DNA of 64,000 nt from Mycobacterium shigaense (lineage in GTDB: Bacteria; Actinomycetota; Actinomycetes; Mycobacteriales; Mycobacteriaceae): assembly GCF_002356315.1 (NCBI RefSeq), contig NZ_AP018164.1, positions 1,116,001-1,180,000 of the forward strand, written 5' to 3'. Positions 1 through 9,410 of the stretch are shown here, piece by piece. A model generated the notes under the pieces. The model did no database searches. It was not told the DNA's origin and was given only the letters and a program-made list of their open reading frames with translations. Each line of letters starts with the position of its first letter. The stretch's first letter is position 1. A program made the position numbers and the translations under genes.

Positions 1-152
1 CCCTCGTAGCATCGAATGGCCGACAGCCCCAGCACGCGGCTGCGGTGCGCGACCCGGAGGCGGTTCGCGCCTCGTTCAGCAACCACTTCGGCGGCGTGCG
101 CAGCGGACGCTCGCAGGCCCGCCACACCAGGCAAGGACCCGATCAGGAATGA
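1..152 (+). CDS. C-terminal end of a sensor histidine kinase (partial)
   Basis: An open frame (codons from base 3) runs in from the left edge and stops with TGA at 150-152. The visible 49 residues are a polar, low-complexity tail ([12 protein letters not shown] and similar) with no recognisable domain. I call it a histidine kinase only from context: in actinobacterial conservons, and at Rv3365c-Rv3362c of M. tuberculosis, a sensor kinase precedes the roadblock, DUF742 and GTPase genes that follow here. The next gene starts 7 bases after the stop, so they are probably co-transcribed. Confidence 0.55.
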   Translation, partial: LVASNGRQPQHAAAVRDPEAVRASFSNHFGGVRSGRSQARHTRQGPDQE

Positions 153-159
153 CTCAGCG

Positions 160-564
160 ATGACGGGGCCCGGCGGCGCACTGGACTGGCTGGTGACGAA
201 ATTCGCCCGCGAGGTCCCCGGCGTCGCTCACGCGTTGCTGGTGTCCGTCGACGGCCTGCCGATCGCCGCCAGCGAGCAGCTTCCCCGCGAACGTGCCGAC
301 CAACTGGCCGCGGTGGCGTCCGGGCTGGCCAGCCTCGCGAGCGGCGCCGCGCAGCTGTTCGACGGCGGGCAGGTGCTGCAGTCGGTGGTCGAGATGCAGA
401 ACGGATATCTGCTGCTGATGCGCGTCGGCGACGGATCGCATCTGGCTACGCTGGCGGTGCCGTCCTGCGATATCGGTCAGATCGGTTACGAGATGGCCAT
501 TCTCGTCGAACGGGTAGGTGGTGTGGTGCAGTCCGCCCGCCGCTCCGCATCCGTCAATTCGTGA
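160..564 (+). CDS. Roadblock/LC7 domain protein (conservon component)
   Basis: A 134-residue protein, close to Rv3364c. Nearly the whole length is a roadblock/LC7 fold: the core includes [20 protein letters not shown], a helix rich in Ala/Leu ([19 protein letters not shown]) and a strand with [12 protein letters not shown]. Roadblock proteins in conservons are thought to act as GTPase-activating or scaffold partners of the small GTPase encoded two genes downstream. The ATG at 160 is chosen because conserved sequence begins right after it and upstream sequence belongs to the preceding gene. The DUF742 gene begins 6 bases after the stop, so this is an operon. Confidence 0.9.
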   Translation: MTGPGGALDWLVTKFAREVPGVAHALLVSVDGLPIAASEQLPRERADQLAAVASGLASLASGAAQLFDGGQVLQSVVEMQNGYLLLMRVGDGSHLATLAVPSCDIGQIGYEMAILVERVGGVVQSARRSASVNS

Positions 565-570
565 GCCGCG

Positions 571-945
571 ATGGACGAACGCAGGGGACGGCCGCCCTCT
601 CGCGAGGCGAGCCTGGTGCGGCCCTACACCCTCACGGCGGGGCGGACCGACGCCGGTGTCGAGCTACCGCTCGAGGCCCCGGTCCAGACGCTGCAGCCCG
701 GGCTGGCGCGTCGATGGCTGGCCGGCGACGCGAGGGGCAGGATCATCGAACTGTGCGTCGACAGCCCGTCCGTCGCGGAGATCTCGGCCCGGCTGGATCT
801 GCCGGTCGGGGTCGTGCGTGTCTTGGTCGGCGACCTGGTGTTGTCCGGTTTCCTGCGGGTGCACCGCACCCTGACCGGGCAATCGACCCGTGCTGAGCGC
901 CTCGAACTCATAGGAAGGACGCTGCGTGGTCTCAAGGCCCTCTGA
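571..945 (+). CDS. DUF742 family protein (conservon component)
   Basis: A 124-residue protein matching DUF742. The N-terminal LVRPYTLTAGRT segment and the winged-helix-like part (SVAEISARLDLPVGVVRVLVGDLVLSGFL) are the typical signatures. Family members (CvnC in Streptomyces, Rv3363c in M. tuberculosis) always sit between a roadblock gene and a Ras-like GTPase gene; the fold suggests DNA or protein binding, but no biochemical role is firmly known. Its last 20 bases overlap the GTG start of the GTPase gene, so the two are translationally linked. Confidence 0.9.
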   Translation: MDERRGRPPSREASLVRPYTLTAGRTDAGVELPLEAPVQTLQPGLARRWLAGDARGRIIELCVDSPSVAEISARLDLPVGVVRVLVGDLVLSGFLRVHRTLTGQSTRAERLELIGRTLRGLKAL

Positions 946-1498
946 CCCGGCAGCCACCGCCTCGACCAAGATCGTCATCGCGGGCGGCTTCGGCGCCGGC
1001 AAGACGACGTTCGTGGGTTCGGTGTCGGAGATCATGCCGCTGCGCACCGAGGAGATGGTCACCGACGCCTCGGCCGGACTCGACATGCTCGAGGCCACCC
1101 CGGACAAACGGACCACCACGGTCGCGATGGACTTCGGCCGCATCACCCTCGACGAGGATCTGGTGCTCTACCTGTTCGGCACGCCCGGTCAGCGGCGCTT
1201 CTGGTTCATGTGGGACGACCTGGTGCGCGGCGCGATCGGCGCGATCGTCCTGGTGGACTGCCGCCGGCTGCAGGACAGCTTCGCCGCCGTCGACTTCTTC
1301 GAACACCGCGGCCTGCCGTTCCTGGTCGCCGTCAACCAGTTCGACGGTGCGCCAAGCTATCCCGTCGGCGCGGTGCGCGAGGCCCTGGCCCTGTCCCCGC
1401 ATATCCCGCTGCTCAATGTCGACGCCAGGGACCGCAGGTCGGCCACCGACGCGCTGATCGCGCTGAGCGAATACGCGCTGCAGAGCCTGACGGCCTGA
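926..1498 (+). CDS. mfpB: Conservon small GTPase (MfpB-like)
   Basis: A 190-residue Ras-like GTPase. Walker A (P-loop) is GGFGAGKTT near residues 20-28, the switch II DxxG-equivalent is FGTPGQRRF, and the NKxD-type base-recognition site reads NQFD, as usual for this bacterial subfamily. The GTG start at 926 has AGGAAGGAC just upstream. Orthologue Rv3362c; in M. smegmatis the product MfpB was reported to modulate MfpA and gyrase inhibition, and the same order is kept here, with mfpA starting 5 bases after the stop. The symbol is by orthology and position. Confidence 0.88.
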   Translation: MVSRPSDPAATASTKIVIAGGFGAGKTTFVGSVSEIMPLRTEEMVTDASAGLDMLEATPDKRTTTVAMDFGRITLDEDLVLYLFGTPGQRRFWFMWDDLVRGAIGAIVLVDCRRLQDSFAAVDFFEHRGLPFLVAVNQFDGAPSYPVGAVREALALSPHIPLLNVDARDRRSATDALIALSEYALQSLTA

Positions 1499-1503
1499 CC
1501 GCG

Positions 1504-2061
1504 TTGGCGCACTGGATCGACTGCGAGTTCTCCGGCCGCGATTTCCGCGACGAAGATCTGAGCCGGCTGGTCACCGAGCGTACCGTGTTCAGCGAATGCG
1601 ATTTCCGCGGCGCCAATCTGGCCGAGTCCCAGCACCGCGGCTCGGCATTCCGTAACTGTACTTTCGAGCGAACTCTGTTGTGGCACAGCAGCTTTGCGCA
1701 ATGCAGCCTGCTGGGTTCGACGTTCGTGCAGTGCCGGCTGCGGCCGATGACGTTCGACGAGGTGGACTTCACCCTCGCCGTGCTCGGCGGCAACGACCTG
1801 CGGGGCGTCGACCTGTCTGGTTGTCGGCTGCGCGAGACCAGCCTGGTGGAGACGGACCTGCGCAAAGCGGTGCTGCGCGGCGCCGACCTGTCCGGCGCGC
1901 GGACCATCGGTACCCGGCTGGACGACGCGGACCTGCGTGGGGCGTCGGTGGACCCGGCGTTGTGGCGGACCGCGACGCTGGCGGGCGCCCGGGTGGACGT
2001 CGGTCAGGCGGTGGCCTTCGCGGCGGCGCATGGCCTGCGGCTGGACGCGAAGCCGGACTAG
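1504..2061 (+). CDS. mfpA: Pentapeptide-repeat DNA-mimic MfpA (gyrase inhibitor)
   Basis: A 185-residue right-handed quadrilateral beta-helix protein. Pentapeptide repeats of the A(D/N)LXX type run almost from end to end (CEFSG, CDFRG, ANLAE, CTFER, NDLRG, ADLSG, ADLRG). MfpA folds as a dimer that mimics B-form DNA, binds DNA gyrase and lowers fluoroquinolone susceptibility. Length matches the 183-residue M. tuberculosis Rv3361c. The start is taken as TTG 1504 because homologous sequence (HWIDCEFSGRDFRDEDLSRL) begins three codons later and no ATG or GTG is available. It is the last gene of the conservon operon; the next gene converges 2 bases away. Confidence 0.95.
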   Translation: MAHWIDCEFSGRDFRDEDLSRLVTERTVFSECDFRGANLAESQHRGSAFRNCTFERTLLWHSSFAQCSLLGSTFVQCRLRPMTFDEVDFTLAVLGGNDLRGVDLSGCRLRETSLVETDLRKAVLRGADLSGARTIGTRLDDADLRGASVDPALWRTATLAGARVDVGQAVAFAAAHGLRLDAKPD

Positions 2062-2063
2062 CT

Positions 2064-4571
2064 TCAGCGTTTCAGCCGGATGCGCCACCACACGATGCCG
2101 GAGAAGACCACCGACAGCACGGCGAGCATGCCCATGTCGAGCAGCCACGCGTTGCTGGTGTGCGCCCAATGGCTGTCCTTCGGCCCGACCGGGACCAGCG
2201 CCCGCAGGTCGATCGTCGACGCCGATGCCGCATACCCCCAGCGCGAGGGCATCACCCAGGACAGCTGGTCGAGGAAGAGGCGGCCGGTGACCGGGATCAG
2301 GCCGCCGGCCAGCACCAGCTGCAGCATCAGCGACACGACCAGCAGCGGCATGATCTGCTCGTTGGAGCGGGCCACCGAGGACAGCACCATCCCGAGAATC
2401 GCCGAGGCCACACAGGTCGCGGCGACCGTGACGAACAGCTCGAGGCTCGAATTGCCCAACAGCACCGGCGGCTGGCTCGGCGCGCCCTTGCCGATCAGCA
2501 CGATGGCGGTCGTGATCGCCGACTGGACGATTGCGAACGCGCAGAACACCGTCGTCTTGGCGCCGAGGTACGCCCAGGTCGACAGGCCGACCGCCTGTTC
2601 CCGGCGGAAGATCGGGCGTTCCCCGATCAAATCTCGGATGGTCAGCGCGGTTCCCATGAAGACGGCCGCGATGGACAGCAGCGTCAGGATCTGCGCGGCC
2701 TCGTCCGGGGTGTCGCTGGTCGCGTCGGGCATGCGGAACCCGGCGTGGCCCGGCACGGTCAACGACAGCGCACCCATGATGAACGGCAGCAGCGCCAGGA
2801 AGGCGAAATAGCCGCGGTCGGCGACGACCAGCCGCATCTGGCGGCGGGCGATCGTGGAGAACTGGCGGAGGAAGTGGGTGTGCGCCGGTGCGCCCAGATC
2901 GCCGGGCACCTCCGCCTGCGGCGGCGGCAGCTCTTGCTTGCGGGCCAGGAACCGGCGGTTGGCCTCGTCGGGGTCGGCGCCCACCTTGCCGAAGATCTCG
3001 GCCCAGTTGGTGGTGCCCATCGCTTCACCGATCTGGTCGGGCGCGCCCAGAAAGGCCGTCTTGCCGCCGGGCGCCATCAGCAGCACCTGATCGCACACGT
3101 CGAGGTGGGTCAGCGAGTGGGTCACGACCAGCACCACGCGGCCGGCGTCGGCGAGTTGCCGCAGCATGGTCATGACCTGCAGATCCAGCGCCGGGTCCAG
3201 CCCCGAGGTCGGTTCGTCGAGGATCAGCAGCGACGGACCGGTGAGCAACTCGAGCGCGACCGAGGCGCGTTTGCGCTGACCGCCGGAGAGTTTCTCCACG
3301 CGGGAGTCGGCGTGCTTGGTCAGGCCGAGCTCCTCGAGCACCTCGGCGACGACCTGTTCGCGGTCGGCCTTGCTGGTGTCGGGGGGCAGCCGCAGCTCGG
3401 CCGCGTAGCCCAGCGCCTGGTTGACGGTCAGCTGGCGGTGCACGACGTCGTCCTGCGGGACCATTCCGATCCGGGTGCGCATCGTGGCGTACTCGGTGTG
3501 GATGTTGTGGCCCTCGAAAGTGACCGAGCCGGCTGACGGCGTGGTGTAGCCGGCGATCAGTCGCGAGAGCGTGGACTTGCCCGCACCGGAGCCGCCGATG
3601 ATGGCCGTCAGCGTGCCGGGACGGGCGCTCAGGGCCACCTTTTCCAGCAACTTCTTGCCGTTGATGGTGAAGTCGACGTCGCGCACCTCGAGGCCGCCGG
3701 CGCGGGTGGCCACCTCCTGGCGGCGCACCAGCGTACCGCCGGCGAACACCAGGTCGATGTTTCCGATCGTGACGACATCGCCCTCGGACAGCAGCGCGGT
3801 GCCGACCCGCTTGCCGTTGACGAAGGTTCCGTTGATGCTGCCCGCGTCGCGGATCTCGGTGCCCTTGGGCGTCGGGACCATGACCGCGTGGTGGCGCGAG
3901 GCCAGCACGTCGTGGATGACGATGTCGTTGTCCAGCTCGCGACCGATCCTTGCCCGCGCGGTCGCGGGCTGGGCCGGCTGCGTCGCGTCCCCGTCGGGTG
4001 GTCCGGACCGGCCGCCCCGCTGGGGCACGGCCTGGGTCTCGGCGCCGGGCCGGATGATCGGAACCGCGGTGGTGTGCAGCGCGTCGACGCTCGGCGGCGG
4101 CACGGGCCCGGGCGGCCGGCCGACCGACGGGGGCCTGGCCACGGGCGGCGGTTGGGGCTGCGGACGCGGGGGCGCCTGCGCAGGAGATTGCGCCGGCAAC
4201 GGGGGTGGAGCGATGGTCGGGACCGACACGGTGGTCAACGGGCGCAGACCCACCGGGCCCTGGTGGCGCCCGACATCGAAACTTAGCCGCGGTCCGTCGG
4301 GCAGGCCGAGCGTCAGGCTCTGGCCGTCGCGGATGTCGACCGTGGACACCCGCCGGCCGTCGGCGAACAGCCCGTTCTGGGTGTGGTTGTCGATCGCGAT
4401 CCAGCGGCCCCGGTCGAAGCGCAGCAGCAGGTGCGCGCGGGCGACCACCGGATGCGCGACGCGTACGTCCGCGTGCAGGTCGCTGCCGACCACCACGTCG
4501 CGGCCGGGCGCGAAGCTGGCTTGGGACCGGTTCGACCGAACCGTCAGCACCGGTTGCACGGGGCTGTTCAT
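2064..4571 (-). CDS. FHA-domain ABC exporter, Rv1747-like (second of tandem pair)
   Basis: An 835-residue fusion of regulator, ATPase and permease. Order: FHA domain 1 (about 10-95), Pro-rich linker, FHA domain 2 (core SRHH and INGTFVNG), ABC ATPase with Walker A GGSGAGKST, signature LSGGQRKR, Walker B LLILDEPTSGLDP, then an ABC-2 permease with about six membrane spans. Resembles M. tuberculosis Rv1747, whose FHA domains bind phosphothreonine after phosphorylation by PknF and which has been implicated in cell-envelope glycolipid (PIM) export. The ATG at 4571 overlaps the stop of the upstream paralogue as ATGA, so translation is coupled. No kinase gene lies beside it. Confidence 0.93.
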   Translation of the reverse strand: MNSPVQPVLTVRSNRSQASFAPGRDVVVGSDLHADVRVAHPVVARAHLLLRFDRGRWIAIDNHTQNGLFADGRRVSTVDIRDGQSLTLGLPDGPRLSFDVGRHQGPVGLRPLTTVSVPTIAPPPLPAQSPAQAPPRPQPQPPPVARPPSVGRPPGPVPPPSVDALHTTAVPIIRPGAETQAVPQRGGRSGPPDGDATQPAQPATARARIGRELDNDIVIHDVLASRHHAVMVPTPKGTEIRDAGSINGTFVNGKRVGTALLSEGDVVTIGNIDLVFAGGTLVRRQEVATRAGGLEVRDVDFTINGKKLLEKVALSARPGTLTAIIGGSGAGKSTLSRLIAGYTTPSAGSVTFEGHNIHTEYATMRTRIGMVPQDDVVHRQLTVNQALGYAAELRLPPDTSKADREQVVAEVLEELGLTKHADSRVEKLSGGQRKRASVALELLTGPSLLILDEPTSGLDPALDLQVMTMLRQLADAGRVVLVVTHSLTHLDVCDQVLLMAPGGKTAFLGAPDQIGEAMGTTNWAEIFGKVGADPDEANRRFLARKQELPPPQAEVPGDLGAPAHTHFLRQFSTIARRQMRLVVADRGYFAFLALLPFIMGALSLTVPGHAGFRMPDATSDTPDEAAQILTLLSIAAVFMGTALTIRDLIGERPIFRREQAVGLSTWAYLGAKTTVFCAFAIVQSAITTAIVLIGKGAPSQPPVLLGNSSLELFVTVAATCVASAILGMVLSSVARSNEQIMPLLVVSLMLQLVLAGGLIPVTGRLFLDQLSWVMPSRWGYAASASTIDLRALVPVGPKDSHWAHTSNAWLLDMGMLAVLSVVFSGIVWWRIRLKR

Positions 4572-7219
4572 CGTCGCTTGAGTCGGATCTTCCACCACAC
4601 GATCGCGCCGTAGACCACGTACAACACGCCGAGAATCGCCATGTCGAACAGCCAGGCGCTCTTGGTGTGGTTCCAGTGCTGATCCTTGGGGTCGGTGGGG
4701 CCCGGTATCAGCCGGTGGGTGTCGATCGTCGACGCCGACGCCGCGAAGCCCCACCGGGCGGGAGTGACCCACGACAACTGGTCGAGCACGATGCGGTCGG
4801 TCACCCAGATCATGCCGCCGGAGAACACCAGCTGGCTCATGATCGACACCACCAGCATCGGCATGATCTGGTCCTGCGACTGGGCCAGCGCCGACAGCGC
4901 CATGCCGAGCAGCGCCGCACCCACACACGTCGCCGCCACGGTGACGAACAGTTCGAAGTTGACATTGCCCAGCAGCACGGCGTGCGAGATCGGGGTGCCC
5001 CAGCCGATCACCGAGATGGCCGTCGCGATCGCGGCCTGCACGATCGCGAACGCCGAGAACACGACGATCTTGGCCCCCATGTAGGCCGCGGTCGACAGGC
5101 CGACCGCCTGCTCGCGGCGGAAGATGGGACGCTCGCCGATGAGGTCGCGGATCGTCAGCGCGGTGCCCATGAACACCGCGCCGACGTTGAGCATGACCAG
5201 AATCTGGTCCGGCTGAGCGGGATTGTTGCCCAGCGGGTCGCTCATGCCGTACCCCGTCTTGCCCCGGACCGTCAGCGTCAGCACGCCGATGAGGAACGGC
5301 AACAGCGCCAGGAACACGGTGTAGCCGCGGTCGGAGATCACCAGCCGGATCTGGCGGCGCGCGATCGTGGAGAACTGGCGGAACACGTCGGTGTGCACCG
5401 GTTCGCCGAGGTCGCCGGCCGGGCTGTCCTGCGACCGCGGGGGCGGCGGCTTGTTCTCGGCCAGGAAGCGGCGGTTGGCCTCGTCGGGGTCGGCGCCGAC
5501 CTTGGCGAAGATGTCGGCCCAGTTGGTGGTGCCCATCGCCGGGCCGATCTGGTCCGGCGGGCCCAGGAAGGCCGTCTTGCCGCCGGGCGCGACCAGCAGC
5601 AGCTGATCGCAGACGTCGAGGTAGGACACCGAGTGGGTGACGATCAGCACCACGCGGCCGGCGTCGGCGAGCTGGCGCAGCATCATCATCACCTGGCGGT
5701 CCAGCGCCGGGTCCAGGCCGGTGGTGGGCTCGTCGAGGATCAGCAGCGACGGACCGGTGAGCAACTCGAGGGCCACCGAGGCGCGTTTGCGCTGACCGCC
5801 GGAGAGCTTGTCGACGCGGGTGTCGGCGTGCTTGGTCAGCTCGAGTTCCTCGAGCACCTGCGCGACCACCTGGTCACGGTCGGCCTTGCTGGTGTCGGGG
5901 GGCAGCCGCAGCTCGGCGGCATAGCCCAGCGCCTGGTTGACGGTCAGCTGCCGGTGCACGACGTCGTCCTGGGGGACCATCCCGATCCGGCTGCGCAACG
6001 ACGCGTATTCCTTGTGGATGTCGTGGCCCTCGAAGGTGACCGACCCGGACGTCGGGCTGGTGTACCCGGCGATCAGCCGCGACAGTGTCGTCTTGCCCGC
6101 ACCGGACCCGCCGATGATGGCGGTCAGCGTGCCGGGGCGGGCGGTCAGCGAAATGTGGTCGAGCAGTTGCTTTTTGCCTTGGTCGACGGCGTAGCAGACA
6201 GAGTTCACCTCGAGGCCGCCGGTGCGGGTGGCGGCCTCGGTGCGCCGCACCAGGGTGCCGCGGCTGAACACCAGGTCGACGTTTCCGATGGTGACGACGT
6301 CGCCTTCGGTCAACACCGCCGAGCCGACCCGCACGCCGTTGACGAAGGTCCCGTTGACGCTGTGCGCGTCGCGGATCTCGGTGCCCAGCGGCGTCTGGGT
6401 CAAAAAAGCGTGGTGGCGGGATGCCAGGACGTCCTGGATCACCAGGTCGTTGTCGGTGGCGCGACCGATCGTCAACGAGCCCGACGGCTTCTGGATTGCC
6501 CCGGACCGCGACGGCAGCAACGCCTGGAACATCTTGGTCGCGAGGTTCGCCACCTCGGGGGGCTTGGCCTGCACCGGCGACATCTGGGTACGCGGTGCCG
6601 CCTGCTGTGCGGCGCCCGGGTCGGGCGCATACGGCTGGAAGGTCGGCGGCGGGCCGGGCGGAGGCGCGGGTGGCCGGCCACCGCCGCCGCTGGTCGGATA
6701 CACGGGCTGCCCGGGTGGCCGCGGCGGTTGACCGGAACCGCCGGGGGGCCGCATCGGCGCCGGGCGGGTCCCGCCGCGCAGCGGTGGGACGGGCGGGGCC
6801 GGGCTGGGCTGGCCCGAGCTCTGCGAGGGCGGCCACGCCGTCGCGGGCGGCCCGGCCGGCACCGGGATGCCCATCGACTCCGTCTGCGGCGGGCGGCCCG
6901 CCATGCCCTGGTGTCGCCCGACCTCGAACGTCAGTTGGGGGCCGTCGGGATTGCCGACGTTGATACTCTGGCCGTCGTGCAGGTCGATGACCGGCACCCG
7001 GCGGCCGTTGGCGAAAGTCCCGTTGAGCGAACCGTTGTCGATCGCCAGCCACCGGCCCTGGTCGAACCGCAGCAGCAGGTGAGCCCGCGAAATCAGCGGG
7101 TGCGTGATACGCATGTCGGCCCGCAGGTCGCGCCCGATCACCACGTCATGGCCTGCGGCGAAGGTGCGTTCCTGCCCGTCATAACGAACGGTGAGCGCCG
7201 GCGCGCCTGCTGCAGTCAT
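4568..7219 (-). CDS. FHA-domain ABC exporter, Rv1747-like (first of tandem pair)
   Basis: An 883-residue paralogue of the downstream gene. FHA1 has GR at about 29-30, SRAH at 44-47 and NG at 66-67; a Pro/Gly-rich linker covers about 105-215; FHA2 has SRHH at about 267 and NGTFVNG at 289; Walker A GGSGAGKTT is at 370-378, followed by LSGGQRKR and LLILDEPTTGLDP; the C-terminal third is an ABC-2 permease. ATG 7219 is preferred over an in-frame TTG at 7228. In Rv1747 the linker threonines are PknF targets. Its stop overlaps the start of the second copy by 4 bases. The two may form a heterodimeric exporter; substrate unknown. Confidence 0.93.
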   Translation of the reverse strand: MTAAGAPALTVRYDGQERTFAAGHDVVIGRDLRADMRITHPLISRAHLLLRFDQGRWLAIDNGSLNGTFANGRRVPVIDLHDGQSINVGNPDGPQLTFEVGRHQGMAGRPPQTESMGIPVPAGPPATAWPPSQSSGQPSPAPPVPPLRGGTRPAPMRPPGGSGQPPRPPGQPVYPTSGGGGRPPAPPPGPPPTFQPYAPDPGAAQQAAPRTQMSPVQAKPPEVANLATKMFQALLPSRSGAIQKPSGSLTIGRATDNDLVIQDVLASRHHAFLTQTPLGTEIRDAHSVNGTFVNGVRVGSAVLTEGDVVTIGNVDLVFSRGTLVRRTEAATRTGGLEVNSVCYAVDQGKKQLLDHISLTARPGTLTAIIGGSGAGKTTLSRLIAGYTSPTSGSVTFEGHDIHKEYASLRSRIGMVPQDDVVHRQLTVNQALGYAAELRLPPDTSKADRDQVVAQVLEELELTKHADTRVDKLSGGQRKRASVALELLTGPSLLILDEPTTGLDPALDRQVMMMLRQLADAGRVVLIVTHSVSYLDVCDQLLLVAPGGKTAFLGPPDQIGPAMGTTNWADIFAKVGADPDEANRRFLAENKPPPPRSQDSPAGDLGEPVHTDVFRQFSTIARRQIRLVISDRGYTVFLALLPFLIGVLTLTVRGKTGYGMSDPLGNNPAQPDQILVMLNVGAVFMGTALTIRDLIGERPIFRREQAVGLSTAAYMGAKIVVFSAFAIVQAAIATAISVIGWGTPISHAVLLGNVNFELFVTVAATCVGAALLGMALSALAQSQDQIMPMLVVSIMSQLVFSGGMIWVTDRIVLDQLSWVTPARWGFAASASTIDTHRLIPGPTDPKDQHWNHTKSAWLFDMAILGVLYVVYGAIVWWKIRLKRR

Positions 7220-7252
7220 CGACGACAACTCTAGCTGCTGGCCTCCGGACCG

Positions 7253-8470
7253 CTACGCAACCGAGTCGGGCGCTCCGGTGACGACGCAGCGAGTACGGGT
7301 ATAGATCGTGGGCATGCACCGATTGCAGTGTGTGCAGGCCGAATGCACGCTGTGGGCGGCGCCGTCGGCGGCGATCCGGTTGATCAGGTCCGGCTCGGCC
7401 AGCAGCGCCCGGGCCATCGCGACGAACTCGAATCCCTCGGCCATCGCCAGGTCCATCGTGTCCCGCTGGGTGATCCCGCCCAACAGAATCAGCGGCAGCG
7501 ACAGCTCGGCGCGGAAGAGCTTGGCGTCGCGCAGCAGGTAGGCCTCGCGGTACGGGTATTCGCGCAAAAACTTCGTGCCCGTCATGCGCATGCCCCAGCT
7601 CAGCGGCGGCTTGAAAGCGCCGGCGAACTCCTTGAGCGGCGCGTCGCCGCGGAACAGGTACATCGGGTTGACCAGCGAGCTGCCCGCGGTGAGTTCGATC
7701 GCGTCCAGCCCGCCGTCTTCCTCCAGCCACTTCGCGGTGATCAGCGACTCCTCGGTGCTGATCCCGCCGCGCACGCCGTCCGCCATGTTCAGCTTGGCGG
7801 TTACCGCGATCGGTGTTCCCTCCTTCTCCACCGCGCGGCGCACGGCCAGCACCAGGCCGCGGGCGACCTTGGCCCGGTTCTCCAGCGACCCGCCGAACTC
7901 GTCATCGCGCCGATTGATCAGCGGAGACAGGAATGAACTCGCCAAATAGTTGTGGCCCAAATGAATTTCGACGGCGTCGAAGCCCGCTTCGATGGCCAGC
8001 CGCGCCGCGTTGGCGTGCCCTTCGATCACGTCGTCGATGTCGTCGCGGGTGGCCTTGCGGGCGAACCGCATCCCGATCGGATTGAAGAACCGCACCGGCG
8101 CCAGGGCGGTCGCCTTATTGGTCTTGGCGTTGGCGACGGGGCCCGCATGGCCGATCTGGGCGCTGACGGCCGCGCCCTCGGCGTGAATCGCGTCGGCGAG
8201 CTTGCGTAGTCCCGGCACCGCCTCCGGACGCATCCACAGTCCATTGCCCTCGGTACGTCCGCCGGGGGAGACCGCGCAATAGGCGACGGTTGTCATGCCG
8301 ACCCCGCCGGCGGCCGGGAGTCGGTGGTATTCGATCAGGTCATCGGTGACCAGCGCGCCGGACATGCGCGCCTCGAATGTCGCCGACTTGATGATCCGGT
8401 TGCGCAGGGTGACAGGACCCAGCTTGGCGGGGCTGAACACGTCCGGAATCTGGGGCTGGTCAGATGCCAT
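7253..8470 (-). CDS. NADH:flavin oxidoreductase, Old Yellow Enzyme family
   Basis: A 405-residue FMN TIM-barrel protein, orthologous by position and sequence to Rv3359. It opens with FSPAKLGPVTLRNRIIKSAT, the FMN-binding N-terminus of the family, and has the active-site region EIHLGHNYLASSFLSPLINR. The C-terminus carries CTHCNRCMP followed by a further Cys, resembling the 4Fe-4S ligand motif of 2,4-dienoyl-CoA reductase relatives, but the FAD/NAD-binding Rossmann domains that usually follow are absent. Substrate unknown. The gene is expressed away from folD and sits 33 bases downstream of the start of the ABC pair, on the same strand. Confidence 0.9.
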   Translation of the reverse strand: MASDQPQIPDVFSPAKLGPVTLRNRIIKSATFEARMSGALVTDDLIEYHRLPAAGGVGMTTVAYCAVSPGGRTEGNGLWMRPEAVPGLRKLADAIHAEGAAVSAQIGHAGPVANAKTNKATALAPVRFFNPIGMRFARKATRDDIDDVIEGHANAARLAIEAGFDAVEIHLGHNYLASSFLSPLINRRDDEFGGSLENRAKVARGLVLAVRRAVEKEGTPIAVTAKLNMADGVRGGISTEESLITAKWLEEDGGLDAIELTAGSSLVNPMYLFRGDAPLKEFAGAFKPPLSWGMRMTGTKFLREYPYREAYLLRDAKLFRAELSLPLILLGGITQRDTMDLAMAEGFEFVAMARALLAEPDLINRIAADGAAHSVHSACTHCNRCMPTIYTRTRCVVTGAPDSVA

Positions 8471-8564
8471 GCGAGGAGCTTAATGGCGATCGCAAGCGCG
8501 GCGAAGCCGGGCGAAGCGGGTCGCCAGCATTGGGTACCGCCCCCGGCGTGCCAAACTGGGAGCC

Positions 8565-9410
8565 GTGGGCGCAATCACACTGGACGGCAAGGCCACCCGC
8601 GACGAGATCTTCGTTGACCTCAAGGAACGGGTGGCGGCACTGACCGCGTCGGGCCGCACACCGGGGCTGGGCACCATTCTGGTCGGCGACGACCCGGGCT
8701 CGCAGGCGTACGTCCGCGGCAAACACGCGGACTGCGCGAAGGTGGGCATCACGTCGATCCGCCGCGACCTGCCTGCCGACATCAGCACCGCGAAGCTCAA
8801 CGAGACCATCGACGAGCTCAACGGCAATCCCGAGTGCACCGGCTACATCGTGCAGCTGCCGCTACCCAAGCATCTGGACGAGAACGCGGCGCTGGAACGT
8901 GTCGACCCGGGCAAGGACGCCGACGGGCTGCACCCGACCAACCTGGGCCGGCTGGTGCTGAACAACCCCGCGCCGCTCCCGTGCACGCCGCGCGGCATCG
9001 TCCACTTGTTGCGGCGTTACGGCGTCGAGATCGCCGGGGCGCACGTCGTGGTCATCGGCCGCGGTGTCACGGTCGGCCGCCCGCTGGGGCTGCTGCTGAC
9101 CCGCCGCTCGGAGAACGCCACAGTGACGTTGTGCCACACCGGAACTCGTGATCTGCCGACGCTCACCAGACAGGCGGACATCGTCGTCGCCGCCGTTGGC
9201 GTGCCGCATCTGCTGACGGCGGGCATGGTCCGTCCGGGTGCCGCCGTGCTCGACGTCGGCGTCAGCCGCACCGACAGCGGCCTGGTTGGCGATGTGCACC
9301 CGGACGTCTGGGAGGTCGCCGGTCACGTATCACCGAATCCCGGCGGTGTCGGCCCGCTGACCCGGGCGTTCCTGCTGACCAACGTGGTCGAGTTGGCCGA
9401 GAAGCGGTGA
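8565..9410 (+). CDS. folD: Methylenetetrahydrofolate dehydrogenase/cyclohydrolase FolD
   Basis: A 281-residue bifunctional enzyme that interconverts 5,10-methylene-THF and 10-formyl-THF, supplying one-carbon units for purines and formyl-methionine. The catalytic YxxxK appears in [10 protein letters not shown], the substrate loop in [11 protein letters not shown], and the family motif [11 protein letters not shown] is near residue 140. The NADP-binding part has [14 protein letters not shown]. The start is GTG 8565 with GGGAG about six bases upstream. The stop overlaps the next gene's GTG (GTGA). Confidence 0.96.
   Translation: MGAITLDGKATRDEIFVDLKERVAALTASGRTPGLGTILVGDDPGSQAYVRGKHADCAKVGITSIRRDLPADISTAKLNETIDELNGNPECTGYIVQLPLPKHLDENAALERVDPGKDADGLHPTNLGRLVLNNPAPLPCTPRGIVHLLRRYGVEIAGAHVVVIGRGVTVGRPLGLLLTRRSENATVTLCHTGTRDLPTLTRQADIVVAAVGVPHLLTAGMVRPGAAVLDVGVSRTDSGLVGDVHPDVWEVAGHVSPNPGGVGPLTRAFLLTNVVELAEKR

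Noticed and set aside
2080..7234. Long plus-strand open frames opposite the two ABC exporters (one over 1000 codons)
   Set aside because: They are Arg/His/Gly-rich translations of the antisense strand of clearly coding, GC-rich genes, with no domain or start signal.
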